Numbered from the stretch's first letter, positions 43,890 to 54,511 are shown. The stretch is 64,000 bases of DNA from Allopusillimonas soli (GCF_004153445.1 NZ_SDQC01000004.1:310001-374000), one strand, 5' to 3'. Notes: generated from the letters alone by a model not told the origin. A program made the numbers and translations.

Positions 43890-44674
43890 GCGAACAGCTC
43901 CTGCAGGGCAACGCCTGGATCGGGTGCACGCATGAATGTCTCGCCGATGAGAAAGGCATGCACGCCGTGCTCACGCATGGTGGCGACGTCTTGAGGCGTG
44001 GAGATGCCGCTTTCCGTGATCACGCGCTTGCCTTCGGGAATGTCATCCAGAAGATCCAGCGTGTTCTTCAGCGATGTATCGAAGGTGCGCAGATTGCGAT
44101 TGTTGATGCCCAGCAGGGGCGTCTTCAATTGCAGCGCCACGTCGAGCTCCTTGCGGTCGTGGACCTCGACAAGCACGTCCATATCGAGTTCGGTGGCTAC
44201 ATCCTCGAATTCCTTGAGCTGGCCGGCCGTCAGCGCCGCCACGATGAGTAGAACGCAATCGGCCCCGAGCGCCCGCGCATGGACGATCTGGTAAGGATCG
44301 ATAATGAAATCCTTGCGGAGCACGGGCAGGGGACATGCGGCCCTGGCCTGGCGTAGGTAGTCGTAGGAGCCCTGGAAGAACTGCACATCGGTGAGCACCG
44401 ACAGGCACGCGGCGCCGTGCGCGGCATAGGATGTCGCGATATCAACAGGGTTGAAGTGCTCGCGGATCACGCCCTTGGAAGGCGAGGCCTTCTTGATTTC
44501 GGCTATGACGCCGGGTTTTGCGCGTGCGATCTTTTCCTCGATTGCACGCGCAAAACCGCGCAGATCCTTGCGGCTCTTGGCTTCGCGCAATACGTCTGAC
44601 TCGCTGCGCATTTGCCGGGCCGTTGCCACTTCGGCTTTCTTGGTTTCGAGTATCTTGGCGAGTATGTCATTCAT
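43886..44674 (-). CDS. trpC: Indole-3-glycerol phosphate synthase
   Basis: TrpC closes the indole ring in tryptophan synthesis. The 262-residue TIM-barrel protein has [19 protein letters not shown] near 57-75, [17 protein letters not shown] and [23 protein letters not shown], and ITESGIST. It stands 54 bp after trpD. No fused TrpF domain is present. Together with trpG and trpD it forms a unit separated from trpE. Confidence 0.97.
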   Translation of the reverse strand: MNDILAKILETKKAEVATARQMRSESDVLREAKSRKDLRGFARAIEEKIARAKPGVIAEIKKASPSKGVIREHFNPVDIATSYAAHGAACLSVLTDVQFFQGSYDYLRQARAACPLPVLRKDFIIDPYQIVHARALGADCVLLIVAALTAGQLKEFEDVATELDMDVLVEVHDRKELDVALQLKTPLLGINNRNLRTFDTSLKNTLDLLDDIPEGKRVITESGISTPQDVATMREHGVHAFLIGETFMRAPDPGVALQELFA

Positions 44675-44728
44675 CGGATTCTGCTCCGGTAACCTTTCCG
44701 AACAGGGCCAGGAGGGGCGGGTGGACGG

Positions 44729-45760
44729 TCATTTTCTCAATGCGTCCGTGTACGCGCGGAACTCCTCCAGCTTGGCGCGCGCCGCGCCGCTGGCTATGGC
44801 TTCGAACGCCAGCTTGAGGCCCTCTTCGATGGAGTCGGCCTGATTGCCGGCATAGATGGCCAGGCCAGCGTTAAAGCCAACGATATCACGAGCAGGCCCG
44901 GCCGCGTTCTCGAGCGATTCGAGGACCAGCGCCGCCGATTCCCGGCGATTGGACACCTTCAGGGAGCGATTGGATACCATGGTCATGCCGTAATCCTCGG
45001 GATGGATTTCATATTCACGCACCTGGCCGTCGCGCAGCTCTCCCACCATGGTCGATGCGCCCAGCGATGCTTCGTCCATGCCGTCCTTGCCGTGCACGAT
45101 AAGGACATGACGGGATCCCAGCCTTTCCAGCACGCGCACCTGAATGCCGACGAGGTCGGGGTGGAATACCCCCATAAGCTGGTTGGCGGCCCGCGCGGGG
45201 TTCGTCAAAGGTCCCAGGATATTGAAGATGGTGCGTACGCCCAGTTCCTTGCGCACAGCCGCGACGTTTTTCATGGCGCCATGGTGCGCGGGTGCGAACA
45301 TGAAACCTATGCCGCAGCGGTCTATGCTTTCCGCCACCTGCTCGGGGTCAAGCGTGATGTTCACGCCCAGCTCCTCCAGCACGTCGGCGCTGCCCGAGGA
45401 AGACGAGGCGCTGCGGTTGCCGTGCTTGGCGATCTTCACACCCTGCGATGCAGCCACGAACATTGCGGCGGTGGAAATATTGAATGTGTTGGAGCCGTCT
45501 CCGCCGGTGCCGCACATATCGAGCAGATCCTGTGGGTTGGATGTCTCGACCGGCAAGGCAAACTCGCGCATGACCTGAGCGGCGGCGGTGATCTCGCCTA
45601 TGGTCTCCTTCTTGACGCGCAGCCCCATGATCAGCGCGCTTGCCAGTTGGGGGGACACCTCACCGCGCATGAGCAGCCGCATCAGATGAAGCATCTCATC
45701 GTGGAAGATCTCGCGGTGTTCGATGCAGCGGGCCAGCGCTTCATTTGGAGTGATGGTCAC
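44729..45760 (-). CDS. trpD: Anthranilate phosphoribosyltransferase
   Basis: TrpD joins anthranilate to PRPP. The 343-residue enzyme shows [17 protein letters not shown] (about 81-97), [18 protein letters not shown] and [13 protein letters not shown]. The start is a GTG ([17 protein letters not shown]) six bases after AAAGGA; an ATG 11 codons upstream (MPSNNSNKG) would add residues absent in relatives. It follows trpG by about 40 bp. Confidence 0.96.
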   Translation of the reverse strand: MTITPNEALARCIEHREIFHDEMLHLMRLLMRGEVSPQLASALIMGLRVKKETIGEITAAAQVMREFALPVETSNPQDLLDMCGTGGDGSNTFNISTAAMFVAASQGVKIAKHGNRSASSSSGSADVLEELGVNITLDPEQVAESIDRCGIGFMFAPAHHGAMKNVAAVRKELGVRTIFNILGPLTNPARAANQLMGVFHPDLVGIQVRVLERLGSRHVLIVHGKDGMDEASLGASTMVGELRDGQVREYEIHPEDYGMTMVSNRSLKVSNRRESAALVLESLENAAGPARDIVGFNAGLAIYAGNQADSIEEGLKLAFEAIASGAARAKLEEFRAYTDALRK

Positions 45761-45800
45761 GGTGATTCCTTTGTTTGAATTATTCGATGGCATGGTGGCG

Positions 45801-46364
45801 TTACAGTTCCAGGAAATTTTTCAGTAAGGCATGTCCATGTTCGCTAAGTATGGATTCCGGATGGAACTGTACGCCATACACGGGCAGCGTCTTATGACGC
45901 ACGCCCATGATTTCGCCGTCATCCGTCTGCGCGGTAATTTCCAGGCAATCGGGTAGTGAGCGGCGTTCGATGGCGAGGGAATGGTAGCGCGTTACGGCAT
46001 AGGGCGAGGGCAGGCCCTTGAAAACATCGGTGTTGCCATGGGTGATGCTGGATACCTTGCCGTGCATGATTTCCCGCGCGCGAACGATGTTGCCGCCATA
46101 GGCGGCCCCGATTGACTGATGCCCGAGGCATACCCCCAGCACCGGCCGCTTGCCTGCAAAGTGACGGATAAGCGCCACGGAGATCCCGGCCTCGGCGGGA
46201 GAACATGGGCCTGGCGACACGCAGATGCGCTCGGGGTTCATGGCGGCAATGTCTTCGACGGAGGCCTGATCATTGCGCACAACCTGCACCGTCTCGCCCA
46301 GTTCTCCGAAGTACTGCACCAGGTTGTAGGTAAACGAATCGTAGTTATCGAGCATCAGCAGCAT
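45801..46364 (-). CDS. trpG: Anthranilate synthase component II (glutamine amidotransferase)
   Basis: TrpG supplies ammonia from glutamine to TrpE. The 187-residue class I amidotransferase has the nucleophile Cys in [15 protein letters not shown] (near 79), [11 protein letters not shown], and the His/Glu pair in [10 protein letters not shown]. The start [19 protein letters not shown] is canonical. It is first of trpG-trpD-trpC-HIT and must have its own promoter in the gap upstream, because its partner trpE is now some 4.5 kb away across the lld genes. Confidence 0.96.
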   Translation of the reverse strand: MLLMLDNYDSFTYNLVQYFGELGETVQVVRNDQASVEDIAAMNPERICVSPGPCSPAEAGISVALIRHFAGKRPVLGVCLGHQSIGAAYGGNIVRAREIMHGKVSSITHGNTDVFKGLPSPYAVTRYHSLAIERRSLPDCLEITAQTDDGEIMGVRHKTLPVYGVQFHPESILSEHGHALLKNFLEL

Positions 46365-46973
46365 GTCAGTTGCACCCGTGTGAAGTTGAATATTGATGGT
46401 CCTGGCGATGCTGATCGCGGTTCGCGGCACGGCTCAGGTCGGAAGGAGCGCGCCGTGGCCGTATGAGGGTGGTGCGATGGGACAAGCCGGAGCAAGCATA
46501 TTTCGGGCCCGGCCTTGCGCGCACTGGCCGTAGGTCCTGCCTGGCCGGCGTGAACGGGATATCGGAAGGGTGAAAGCTTGAAAGCACTGACAATCTCCTG
46601 GGGTTGGAGCCGCCGTGCCGGGGAATTGTTTGATTTTGCGACCTGCCACCGGTACGGCGGCAGGATGCAGTATGAAACCGCAACGACATGCCGCTTCCTA
46701 GCGGAAGCGCCACCACTTAACAGCCTGGGTCGTAACGGTAGAGGTCATTGTGAATTCGGCCTAACTGATCTTCTGTGGCGTTGCGGCCTGTCCGCAAAGT
46801 TGGTCCACGGGCGCAATTGTAGCGCGCCGCCGAGTCGCTTGTCGAACGAAATTTAGGCCGCGCTTTCCGCGCATCCGCTTCTATGGCCGGGCATGAAGAT
46901 TCTGGTGTTGCGGGTAACCCAGTTGCCGGGAAGGGGGGCGGCTCACACTGCGGGGATGGCTATCGTTTGCATT
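46365..46973. other. Intergenic region between trpG and the lld control region
   Basis: About 600 bp without a gene I can support. Reading frames of up to 92 codons exist but have no family resemblance or convincing start. The part nearest trpG must contain a minus-strand promoter for trpGDC; a weak TATTCA-like box occurs about 30 bp before trpG. The stretch turns sharply AT-rich near its right end, where the lactate operon control region begins. Confidence 0.5.
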
Positions 46974-46986
46974 TTGGTAATACCAA
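46974..46986. promoter_or_regulatory. LldR-type operator O1
   Basis: TTGGTAATACCAA is a perfect palindrome around a central A and matches the TTGGT-N3-ACCAA operator of the FadR-subfamily regulators PdhR and LldR. It sits about 180 bp before the predicted lldP transcription start. Flanking T/A bases extend the AATTGGT/ACCAATT similarity on the right side. An lldR gene of that subfamily is in the operon. Confidence 0.7.
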
Positions 46987-47125
46987 TTATGAGTGACTGT
47001 CTCATTGCGATCAGTTATTTTGCGAGTAATTAATTTTAGCTGAATTGACAGATAAAGAACTATAGATAACGTAAATAAAGGGTTTATTAGTCGTAATAAG
47101 GGTTAATACGGATGTGTCGATAGCG

Positions 47126-47155
47126 TTGACCACCTGGAAATATGCTCCCTATAAT
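47126..47155 (+). promoter_or_regulatory. Sigma-70 promoter of lldPRD
   Basis: TTGACC at 47126-47131 and a perfect TATAAT at 47150-47155 are 18 bp apart. Transcription would begin near 47162, leaving a 100-nt leader before lldP. The region upstream is AT-rich. The promoter lies between two operator-like palindromes. Confidence 0.72.
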
Positions 47156-47182
47156 ACGCGCCGGCATCCACAGCCACTATTT

Positions 47183-47197
47183 ATGGTATGACCAATT
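47183..47197. promoter_or_regulatory. LldR-type operator O2
   Basis: ATGGTATGACCAATT contains GGT-N3-ACC with a good right half (ACCAATT) and one mismatch in the left (ATGGT for TTGGT). Its centre is about +27 from the predicted start and 209 bp from O1. E. coli lldPRD also has two LldR sites, one upstream and one just inside the transcript, so the layout is familiar although the spacing differs. Confidence 0.6.
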
Positions 47198-47261
47198 TAG
47201 CAGCAGCCGGCTGCCGCGTATTGGTGCTATCCACATGTAAATTCGAGGAGTTTCAGGGAGT

Positions 47262-48950
47262 ATGCACGAAATCTGGCAACAACTGTACGACCCGGCCGGC
47301 AATATCTGGGTATCCGCCTTTGTGGCGCTTATACCGATTCTATTTTTCTTTGTTGCTCTGGCCTGCCTGCGCATGAAGGGCCATGTGGCAGCCACGCTCA
47401 CGGTGGCCATTGCATTGGCCGTGGCTTTGTTCTTCTACGACATGCCGGCATCGCACGCGCTGGCCGCCACGGTGTATGGATTCTTCTATGGCTTATGGCC
47501 GATTGCCTGGATCATTGTCGGCGCGGTGTTTCTATACAAGCTTTCCGTGCGCACCGGGCAGTTCAATATCATCCGCAATTCCATTCTTTCCCTCACCGAG
47601 GATCAGCGCCTGCAAATGCTGTTGGTGGGTTTCGCATTCGGGTCCTTCCTGGAAGGCGCAGCAGGCTTTGGCGCTCCGGTTGCAATCACCGCAGCGTTGC
47701 TCGTTGGCCTGGGCTTTCGTCCGTTGTACGCCGCGGGCTTGTGTCTCATTGTGAACACGGCGCCGGTGGCTTTCGGCGCCATGGGCATTCCCATCATTGT
47801 CGCCGGCCAAGTCACGGGGCTCGATCCATTTGCCATCGGCCAGATGGCCGGCCGCCAACTGCCGTTCCTGACGCTCATCGTGCTTTTCGTGATCATGGGC
47901 ATTATGGATGGCTGGCGCGGCATCAAGGAAACCTGGCCAGCGGTGCTGGTGTCAGGGGGCAGCTTTGCTGTTACGCAGTACTTCACGTCCAACCACCTGG
48001 GGCCGGAATTGCCGGATATTACATCCGCGCTGGTGTCGCTTGTGGCGCTTACCCTGTTTCTTCGCGTATGGAGGCCGGCAAGCATCTTTCGCTTTTCCGG
48101 CGGTGTGCAAGAGGGTGTGGCGCATCTACCGCCTGGCGGCGGCATTGCGCGCGAAGCGGCGGATGCCTCGCGATTCTCCGTTGGCGCAGTGCTGAAGGCC
48201 TGGTCGCCATTCATTGTCCTCACGGTCATGGTGACGTTATGGAGCTTGCAGCCGTTTAAGAGCCTATTTGTGCCTGGCGGCGCGCTGCATGGCTGGGTCG
48301 TCCATGTCTCCGTGCCTTACCTTGATGGCCTGGTACAGAAAATGCCACCCATCGTGGACGCTGCCGCGCCCTACGATGCCGTATACAAGTTCGACTGGTT
48401 TTCCGCCACAGGTACGGCGATCTTCATCGCGGCACTGATCACGATCATGGCTGCACGCATGAAGCCGTCGGATGCGCTTTCGACGTTGAGCGATACATTC
48501 CGGGAGCTGGCCGTCCCCATTTATTCGATCGGCATGGTCCTGGCTTTTGCCTTTATCGCCAATTATTCCGGGCTGTCCGCCACACTGGCCCTTGCGCTCG
48601 CACACTCCGGTAAGGCCTTTACCTTTTTCTCACCCTTCCTGGGCTGGCTGGGCGTGTTCCTGACCGGCTCCGACACTTCGTCCAACGCATTATTCGCCGC
48701 CCTGCAGGCCGCAACCGCACACCAGATCGGCGTCCCCGAGGTGCTTCTCGTGGCGGCGAACACGACGGGGGGTGTAACCGGTAAAATGATCTCACCTCAA
48801 TCGATCGCCATAGCCTGCGCCGCAGTGGGGTTGGTGGGTAAAGAGTCCGATCTGCTTCGTTTTACCGTCAAGTACAGCCTGATCTTCGCAGTGTTGATCG
48901 GCGCGTTGACGACGTTGCAGGCCTATGTGCTGCCCTGGATGATTCCATAA
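47262..48950 (+). CDS. lldP: L-lactate permease
   Basis: The 562-residue LctP-family symporter imports L-lactate (and often glycolate) with protons. It has about 12-14 hydrophobic segments, the [25 protein letters not shown] motif at about 124-148, and the C-terminal [15 protein letters not shown] and [20 protein letters not shown] motifs. It is preceded by a GAGGAG-rich stretch and followed 17 bp later by lldR. Confidence 0.95.
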   Translation: MHEIWQQLYDPAGNIWVSAFVALIPILFFFVALACLRMKGHVAATLTVAIALAVALFFYDMPASHALAATVYGFFYGLWPIAWIIVGAVFLYKLSVRTGQFNIIRNSILSLTEDQRLQMLLVGFAFGSFLEGAAGFGAPVAITAALLVGLGFRPLYAAGLCLIVNTAPVAFGAMGIPIIVAGQVTGLDPFAIGQMAGRQLPFLTLIVLFVIMGIMDGWRGIKETWPAVLVSGGSFAVTQYFTSNHLGPELPDITSALVSLVALTLFLRVWRPASIFRFSGGVQEGVAHLPPGGGIAREAADASRFSVGAVLKAWSPFIVLTVMVTLWSLQPFKSLFVPGGALHGWVVHVSVPYLDGLVQKMPPIVDAAAPYDAVYKFDWFSATGTAIFIAALITIMAARMKPSDALSTLSDTFRELAVPIYSIGMVLAFAFIANYSGLSATLALALAHSGKAFTFFSPFLGWLGVFLTGSDTSSNALFAALQAATAHQIGVPEVLLVAANTTGGVTGKMISPQSIAIACAAVGLVGKESDLLRFTVKYSLIFAVLIGALTTLQAYVLPWMIP

Positions 48951-48967
48951 TTACAAGTCGAAGTCCG

Positions 48968-49726
48968 ATGCGTCTTTCCGATCAGATCGCCGAAAAACTG
49001 CAGGTACTCGTCCGCGAGCAGGGCCTGCAGCCCGGCGACCGCCTGCCGTCCGAGCGGCAACTGGCCGTCGTGCTGGGCGCATCGCGTCCCTGTATACGCG
49101 AGGCAATCCAGAAGCTGGCCAGCCAAGGCTTGCTGCAGAGTCGCCAGGGAGGCGGCACGTTTGTCTTGCCGCCGCCTGGCGACGCATGGCCGCAGCAGAA
49201 TCTCGTCCATCCGCTCAGCAGCCTGGTGCATGACGATCCTGAATATCGCTACGACGTGCTTGAGGCGCGCCATGCACTGGAAGGCGGCACCGCCTGGCAT
49301 GCGGCGATGCGGGCCACGCAGCAGGACAAAGAGCGTATCCGATCGCGTTTCGAGTCCATGGTGCGGTATCAAGGCAGCGGCGATCCCGATCTTTCCGCGC
49401 GCGCCGACGCCGAATTTCACCTGGCCATTGCCGAAGCTTCTCACAACCTGGTGCTGCTGCAGATGATGCGTGGGCTGTTCGAGTTGCTGCGGGCCACGGT
49501 AACGCTGAATCGCCAGCGCATGTATACGATGCGGAAAACCCATGCGCAATTGACGGCGCAGCACCAGGCACTGATGGATGCCATCCTCGACGGTGACGCG
49601 GAACGTGCCCGCGACACTGTCTGGCACCATCTCGAGTTCGTGCACGACAGCGTACGCACGCTCGACGAAGATGAAGCACGTCGCGCGCGCTCAACGCGTT
49701 TGCCCACTATTTCGTCCAGACCATGA
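48968..49726 (+). CDS. lldR: Lactate-responsive regulator LldR (GntR/FadR subfamily)
   Basis: The 252-residue regulator has the winged helix (about 2-70; [34 protein letters not shown]) and an FCD domain with the metal/ligand His residues in [14 protein letters not shown] and QHQALMDAI. The gene lies between permease and dehydrogenase, as in E. coli lldPRD. It should repress the operon from the two palindromes and release on L-lactate. Its stop overlaps the lldD start by 4 bp. Confidence 0.9.
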   Translation: MRLSDQIAEKLQVLVREQGLQPGDRLPSERQLAVVLGASRPCIREAIQKLASQGLLQSRQGGGTFVLPPPGDAWPQQNLVHPLSSLVHDDPEYRYDVLEARHALEGGTAWHAAMRATQQDKERIRSRFESMVRYQGSGDPDLSARADAEFHLAIAEASHNLVLLQMMRGLFELLRATVTLNRQRMYTMRKTHAQLTAQHQALMDAILDGDAERARDTVWHHLEFVHDSVRTLDEDEARRARSTRLPTISSRP

Positions 49727-50862
49727 TTATTTCCGCCTCGACAGACTATCGCGCCGCCGCGCAACGCCGGCTGCCGCCCTTTCTTTTCCACTATATCGAC
49801 GGCGGCGCATATGCCGAGCACACGCTGGCGCACAATGTCAGCGATCTTGCGGGCATTGCGTTGCGCCAGCGCGTGCTGCGGAATATGTCTGACTTGAGCC
49901 TGGAGACCAGGCTGTTCGATGAAACCCTGTCCATGCCGGTTGCATTGGCGCCGGTGGGACTGTTGGGCATGTTCGCCAGGCGCGGCGAGGTGCAGGCAGC
50001 CCGCGCGGCGGATGAAAAAGGCATTCCATTCACGATGTCCACGGTATCCGTGTGTCCTATCGAGGAAGTCGCTCCCGCCATCAAGCGGCCCATGTGGTTC
50101 CAGCTGTATGTGCTGAAGGATCGCGGCTTCATGAGGAATGCCCTCGAGCGCGCTCAGGCGGCGGGAGTAACGACGCTGATATTCACGGTTGATATGCCTG
50201 TTCCCGGCGCCCGCTATCGCGACGCACACTCGGGCATGAGCGGCCCCTATGCGGCCTGGCGACGCTACGGCCAGGCGGTCACCCATCCGCAATGGTCGTG
50301 GGATGTCGGCCTGTTCGGCCGGCCGCATGATCTCGGCAATGTGTCGGCCTATCGTGGCAAGCCCACTGGCCTGGAAGACTATATCGGCTGGCTGGGCGCC
50401 AATTTCGACCCGTCCATTTCCTGGAAGGATCTGGAGTGGATACGTGAATTCTGGAAGGGCCCCATGGTCATCAAGGGCATTCTGGACGCCGAGGATGCAC
50501 GCGATGCTGTCCGCTTCGGGGCGGACGGCATTGTGGTGTCCAATCATGGCGGGCGCCAGCTCGACGGCGTATTGTCCAGCGCGCGTGCCTTGCCGATGAT
50601 AGCCGACGCCGTCAAGGGAGATCTGGCCATTCTTGCCGACTCCGGCGTGCGCAATGGCCTGGACATCGTACGCATGCTGGCGCTGGGCGCGGATACCGTT
50701 CTATTGGGCCGGGCCTTCATCTACGCACTGGCCACCGCTGGCCAGGCCGGCGTTGCCAACCTGCTCGATCTCGTCGAAAAAGAGATGCGGGTGGCCATGA
50801 CCCTCACGGGCGCGCGCACTATCGGCGACATCAGTGCGGATATGCTGGCCCGCGCGGGTTAG
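49723..50862 (+). CDS. lldD: L-lactate dehydrogenase (FMN, quinone-linked)
   Basis: LldD oxidises L-lactate to pyruvate at the inner membrane. The 379-residue TIM-barrel flavoprotein has [13 protein letters not shown] at about 20-32, [16 protein letters not shown], the catalytic His in [14 protein letters not shown] (near 272) and [18 protein letters not shown]. Its TAG stop lies inside the convergent trpE end: the two reading frames share a few bases, with no intergenic spacer or visible terminator. Confidence 0.95.
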   Translation: MIISASTDYRAAAQRRLPPFLFHYIDGGAYAEHTLAHNVSDLAGIALRQRVLRNMSDLSLETRLFDETLSMPVALAPVGLLGMFARRGEVQAARAADEKGIPFTMSTVSVCPIEEVAPAIKRPMWFQLYVLKDRGFMRNALERAQAAGVTTLIFTVDMPVPGARYRDAHSGMSGPYAAWRRYGQAVTHPQWSWDVGLFGRPHDLGNVSAYRGKPTGLEDYIGWLGANFDPSISWKDLEWIREFWKGPMVIKGILDAEDARDAVRFGADGIVVSNHGGRQLDGVLSSARALPMIADAVKGDLAILADSGVRNGLDIVRMLALGADTVLLGRAFIYALATAGQAGVANLLDLVEKEMRVAMTLTGARTIGDISADMLARAG

Positions 50863-52379
50863 ATCGGCTCGTCCAGCCCGTACTGGACCTGCTCGGCCGC
50901 GCGCAGGACAGCGCGGGCCTTGGCCTCGGTTTCCTGCCATTCCTTCTCGGGATCGGAGTCGGCAACGATGCCGGCGGCGGCCTGCACATAGAGCATGCCG
51001 TCCTTGATGAGACCTGTGCGGATGGCAATGGCCACATCCATCTCGCCGCCGTAGCTCATGTAGCCTGCAGCCCCGCCGTAGATGCCGCGACGCACCGGCT
51101 CCAGCTCATCGATGATTTCCATGGCGCGCACTTTGGGAGCGCCGGTCAGCGTGCCCGCCGGGAAGGCGGCGCGCAGGACATCGATGTTGCTCATGCCTTC
51201 GTCTAGCTCGCCGCACACATTCGACACCAGGTGCATGACATGGGAATAGCGCTCTATGGTCATGGTGTCGGTGACTTTGACTGTGCCCGTCTTGGCGACT
51301 CGGCCCACGTCGTTGCGGGCCAGATCGATCAGCATGACATGCTCGGCGCGCTCCTTGGGATCGGCCATGAGCTCCTCGGCCAGTGCAGCGTCTTCTTCGG
51401 GCGTGGATCCGCGGCGGCGCGTGCCGGCCAGGGGTCGAATGGTGGCCAGCGTCTTGCGGCGGCCGTCCTCATGCACGATGTCCTGTCGCACCAGGATCTC
51501 GGGAGATGCGCCCACCACCTGGAAATTATCGAAATTCCAGTAGTACATATAGGGCGACGGGTTGAGCGAACGCAGCGAGCGGTACAGCGACAGCGGCGAA
51601 TCGCGGAATGGCTTGGCGATCACCTGGCCCACCTGCACCTGCATAAGATCACCCGCGGCAATATACTCCTTGGCTTTCAGCACGGCGGCAATGTAGTCTT
51701 CCTTGGCAAAATCGCGGCGCGCGGGTGTTTGCATGCTGGCGTAGGCATAAGGAATGACCACCGGCGTGCGCAGCTTCTCGCGCAGCGCCTTGATGCGGCG
51801 GCGGGCAAGGGCATAGGCCTCTGGCTTGGCGGGATCCGCGTAGACGATCAGGTAAGTGCGGCCGGCCAGGTTGTCGACGATGACCAGTTCGTCGATATGC
51901 AGCAGCATGATGTCGGGCGTGCCGTCGTCCTGGCCCGCGGGAAACGGCTTGGTGGCCGGCCCCAGGCGCGGTTCGATATGACGTACGGCGTCATAGCCGA
52001 AGTAGCCGGCAAGACCGCCCGCGAAGCGGGGCATGCCCGGCAGCAACGCGACCTTGAAGCGTTGCTGATAGGTCTGGATGAAGGCCAGTGGATCGCCTTC
52101 GTGCGTCTCGGCCACTTCGCCCTGATGCAGCACCTCGGTCGTTGTGCCGCGCGAGCGGATGACGGTGCTGGCGGGTAGCCCGATGAATGAATAACGCCCG
52201 AACCGTTCGCCGCCCACCACGGATTCGAGCAGGCATGAATTGCGCCCCGCTTCCGGACCACTATGCGCCAGCTTGAGGTAGATGGCCAAGGGGGTGTCCA
52301 GATCGGCGTAGGTTTCCGCGATAAGCGGAATGCGGTTGTAGCCTTGGGCGGCAAGGGCATTGAATTCTATTTCTGTCAT
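50859..52379 (-). CDS. trpE: Anthranilate synthase component I
   Basis: TrpE makes anthranilate from chorismate. The 506-residue enzyme has the Trp feedback site LLES (in [18 protein letters not shown], near 50), then the chorismate-binding core with [32 protein letters not shown] and [12 protein letters not shown]. The upstream leader peptide, terminator and antiterminator pairing indicate attenuation by tRNA-Trp charging, in addition to enzyme feedback inhibition. Its 3' end collides with lldD, so it is not followed by trpG as in related genomes. Confidence 0.97.
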   Translation of the reverse strand: MTEIEFNALAAQGYNRIPLIAETYADLDTPLAIYLKLAHSGPEAGRNSCLLESVVGGERFGRYSFIGLPASTVIRSRGTTTEVLHQGEVAETHEGDPLAFIQTYQQRFKVALLPGMPRFAGGLAGYFGYDAVRHIEPRLGPATKPFPAGQDDGTPDIMLLHIDELVIVDNLAGRTYLIVYADPAKPEAYALARRRIKALREKLRTPVVIPYAYASMQTPARRDFAKEDYIAAVLKAKEYIAAGDLMQVQVGQVIAKPFRDSPLSLYRSLRSLNPSPYMYYWNFDNFQVVGASPEILVRQDIVHEDGRRKTLATIRPLAGTRRRGSTPEEDAALAEELMADPKERAEHVMLIDLARNDVGRVAKTGTVKVTDTMTIERYSHVMHLVSNVCGELDEGMSNIDVLRAAFPAGTLTGAPKVRAMEIIDELEPVRRGIYGGAAGYMSYGGEMDVAIAIRTGLIKDGMLYVQAAAGIVADSDPEKEWQETEAKARAVLRAAEQVQYGLDEPI

Positions 52380-52421
52380 AGTGGTCTCTTGGGTTGATAC
52401 GGACCGGACAGACTGAAATTC

Positions 52422-52460
52422 AAAAAGCCCGGCCTATTCGCGTGGTTCCGGGCTTTTTTT
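52422..52460 (-). terminator. trp attenuator (leader terminator of trpE)
   Basis: On the minus strand, GCCCGG (52453-52448) pairs with CCGGGC (52432-52427), extended by A/T pairs to 11 bp, and is followed by TTTTT, about 43 nt before the trpE ATG. A competing pairing exists. CUGGGU (52521-52516) can pair with GCCCGG, and GCGGU (52514-52510) with ACCGC (52465-52461), joining the last Trp codon of the leader to the terminator's 5' arm. A ribosome stalled at the earlier Trp codons would leave this antiterminator free to form. Confidence 0.82.
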
Positions 52461-52507
52461 GCGGTTTATGCAGGGGCACAGGTATCAGACCATGTGCCGG
52501 GAGGGAT

Positions 52508-52585
52508 TTACCGCCACCCAGAGCGCGAACGCCACCAGCGCCAGTTGGCGCCAGGAGAGCTGCGGTAATACAGGGTTGCGGTCAT
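52508..52585 (-). CDS. trpL: trp operon leader peptide TrpL
   Basis: A 25-residue frame ends NWRWWRSRSGWR and has four Trp codons, three of them in a WRWW cluster, far above chance. Its ATG overlaps the gph stop (ATGA), so initiation can be coupled to gph translation; no separate strong ribosome-binding site is seen. The frame is followed within 48 nt by the terminator of trpE. This is the standard arrangement for ribosome-mediated attenuation, here embedded in the rpe-gph-trpE transcript. Confidence 0.82.
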   Translation of the reverse strand: MTATLYYRSSPGANWRWWRSRSGWR

Positions 52586-53277
52586 TGTCTGGATATTTGT
52601 GATTGCCTGGCCAGCCATTTGGCGGCATCGGCGATAGACGCAACTATATCATCGACTTCGAGATTTCGCACGTCCTTGCCTTCGTTATAACCATACGGAA
52701 CGGCAAGGACAGGCATGCCCGCGGCCCGCGCCGCCTGCACGTCATTCACCGAGTCACCGACGAACAAGGCATGGGCCGGCGTGGTTCCGAGCAGGCTGCA
52801 GGCATGTTGCAGCGGCAGGGGGTCGGGCTTCTTGCACTCGCAGGTGTCGCCGCACACGATTGCGCCGAAATACTCGCTCAAGCCGAACTGCGCCAGCAGC
52901 GGCGGCGTGAATGCGGTGGGCTTGTTGGTCACCACGGCGAGCTTCAGGCCTGCTTCGCGAAAGGCCGCCAGCCCCTCTCGCACGCCGGGATACAGCTGCG
53001 CCCTGCGTCCGTTCAGGCGCTGATAATGATCCAGAAAGCTGGCTAGCCCCTGCTTGAACGCATCTTCACCCGGCACGGTCCCCGATGGGTTGTTGGCCAG
53101 TGCGCGCTGCACCAGCACGGGCGTGCCCTTGCCGACATAAGTACCGATGAGGTCTTGCGGCAGCGCCCGCAGCCCCATGTCTGCGCGCATGGCATTGGTG
53201 GCGTCGGCCAGGTCGGGCAGGGTGTCCATGAGGGTGCCGTCCAGATCGAACAACACGGCGTTTGGTGCCATGTTCAT
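52582..53277 (-). CDS. gph: Phosphoglycolate phosphatase
   Basis: The 231-residue HAD hydrolase removes phosphate from 2-phosphoglycolate formed in DNA repair. HAD motif I is [11 protein letters not shown] (about 9-19), motif [11 protein letters not shown], motif III with the Lys in [10 protein letters not shown], and motif [14 protein letters not shown]. It overlaps rpe by 4 bp upstream and trpL by 3 bp downstream. The rpe-gph-trpE order is common in beta-proteobacteria. Confidence 0.93.
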   Translation of the reverse strand: MNMAPNAVLFDLDGTLMDTLPDLADATNAMRADMGLRALPQDLIGTYVGKGTPVLVQRALANNPSGTVPGEDAFKQGLASFLDHYQRLNGRRAQLYPGVREGLAAFREAGLKLAVVTNKPTAFTPPLLAQFGLSEYFGAIVCGDTCECKKPDPLPLQHACSLLGTTPAHALFVGDSVNDVQAARAAGMPVLAVPYGYNEGKDVRNLEVDDIVASIADAAKWLARQSQISRQ

Positions 53278-53975
53278 ACCTCCAGGCTCTCGCCCTTGGC
53301 GATTTCCTCGCGCATGGCATCAATAATGGATCGATAATCGTCGTGGCCGAAAATGGCCGAGCCGGCCACGAATGTGTCGGCGCCCGCGCGGCGAATGGCG
53401 GCGATGTTGTCCACCTTGACGCCGCCATCGACTTCCAGCGCAATCTGCTGGCCGCCGCGATTGACCCAGTTGTCGATGCGCAGCCGCGCCTGCGCCAGTT
53501 TTTCCAGTGTGCCCGGGATGAATTTTTGCCCGCCGAAACCTGGATTGACCGACATAAGCAGCACGACGTCGAGCTTGTCCATGACGTAGTCCATGTAGTC
53601 CAGGGGCGTGGCCGGGTTGAAGACCAGGCCAGCCCGACAGCCATAGTCGTGAATGAGCGACAGGCTGCGGTCGACATGGCGCGTGGCCTCGGGGTGAAAG
53701 GTGATGATGTCGGCGCCCGCCTCCGCGAATTGCGGGATAATGGCATCTACCGGCTCCACCATCAGGTGCACGTCGATGGGTGCCTCGGTGTGCGGACGCA
53801 GGGCTTCGCATATCATGGGTCCCATGGTCAGGTTGGGAACATAATGGTTGTCCATGACGTCAAAGTGAATCCAGTCGGCGCCGGCGTCGACGACATTCCG
53901 GATTTCCTCTCCCAGGCGGGCGAAGTCGGCCGCCAGGATGCTGGGTGCGATTCGGGTGGGGCGCGAGAATGGCAT
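53274..53975 (-). CDS. rpe: Ribulose-phosphate 3-epimerase
   Basis: Rpe interconverts ribulose-5-P and xylulose-5-P in the pentose phosphate pathway. The 233-residue TIM barrel has [16 protein letters not shown] (about 8-23), the metal His/Asp pair in [33 protein letters not shown] and [10 protein letters not shown]. The start is at [12 protein letters not shown], which fits the family; a further upstream ATG is unlikely. It is divergent from apaG. Confidence 0.96.
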   Translation of the reverse strand: MPFSRPTRIAPSILAADFARLGEEIRNVVDAGADWIHFDVMDNHYVPNLTMGPMICEALRPHTEAPIDVHLMVEPVDAIIPQFAEAGADIITFHPEATRHVDRSLSLIHDYGCRAGLVFNPATPLDYMDYVMDKLDVVLLMSVNPGFGGQKFIPGTLEKLAQARLRIDNWVNRGGQQIALEVDGGVKVDNIAAIRRAGADTFVAGSAIFGHDDYRSIIDAMREEIAKGESLEV

Positions 53976-54105
53976 GGCAATGATGTAAGGTAAAACAGCC
54001 GCTGTGGCGATTGTGTCATTATTGCAGGTTAAGCCCGTCTGTGTTGCGCCTGGGCAGTCTGTATATGCAAACAATGGCGCTCGGCCCGTTATTTCGGATA
54101 CGTCT

Positions 54106-54480
54106 ATGAAGCCCTACGATCTCTCGGTTACCGTCACCGCGCAGTACTTGCCGGAGCAATCTGAACCCGACGCGCAGCAATTCGTTTTTGCCTATACGGT
54201 ACGCATCAGCAACAAAGGACAACACGCGGCGCAGGTCATCAGCCGCCACTGGGTCATCACCGATGGCCAGCAGCGCACACAGGAAGTGCGCGGGCTGGGC
54301 GTGGTGGGCCAGCAGCCCCTGCTTGCCCCGGGAGAAACATTCGAATACACCAGCGGCTGTCCCTTGTCTACGCCAGTGGGTACCATGCGGGGCAGCTATC
54401 ATTGCGTCGGGGACAACGGCATACCCTTCGAGGTGCCCATCGACGAATTCATGCTCGCCATGCCGCGTACCCTGCATTGA
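54106..54480 (+). CDS. apaG: ApaG protein (DUF525)
   Basis: The 124-residue Ig-like protein matches ApaG in length and motifs: [21 protein letters not shown]-type segment [10 protein letters not shown], and the [18 protein letters not shown] signature. In E. coli it is linked to ApaH and cobalt/magnesium resistance, but its activity is not settled. It is divergent from rpe and starts the run toward mltA. Confidence 0.95.
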   Translation: MKPYDLSVTVTAQYLPEQSEPDAQQFVFAYTVRISNKGQHAAQVISRHWVITDGQQRTQEVRGLGVVGQQPLLAPGETFEYTSGCPLSTPVGTMRGSYHCVGDNGIPFEVPIDEFMLAMPRTLH

Positions 54481-54511
54481 TTCTCTTTTCGCATCCCGCA
54501 AAGATCACGCT

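Noticed and set aside
46578-46856. Plus-strand frame beginning with ISWGWS, suggestive of a Trp leader peptide
   Set aside because: It points away from trpGDC, runs 92 codons without a nearby stop, has few further Trp codons and no terminator after it. The real leader lies upstream of trpE.
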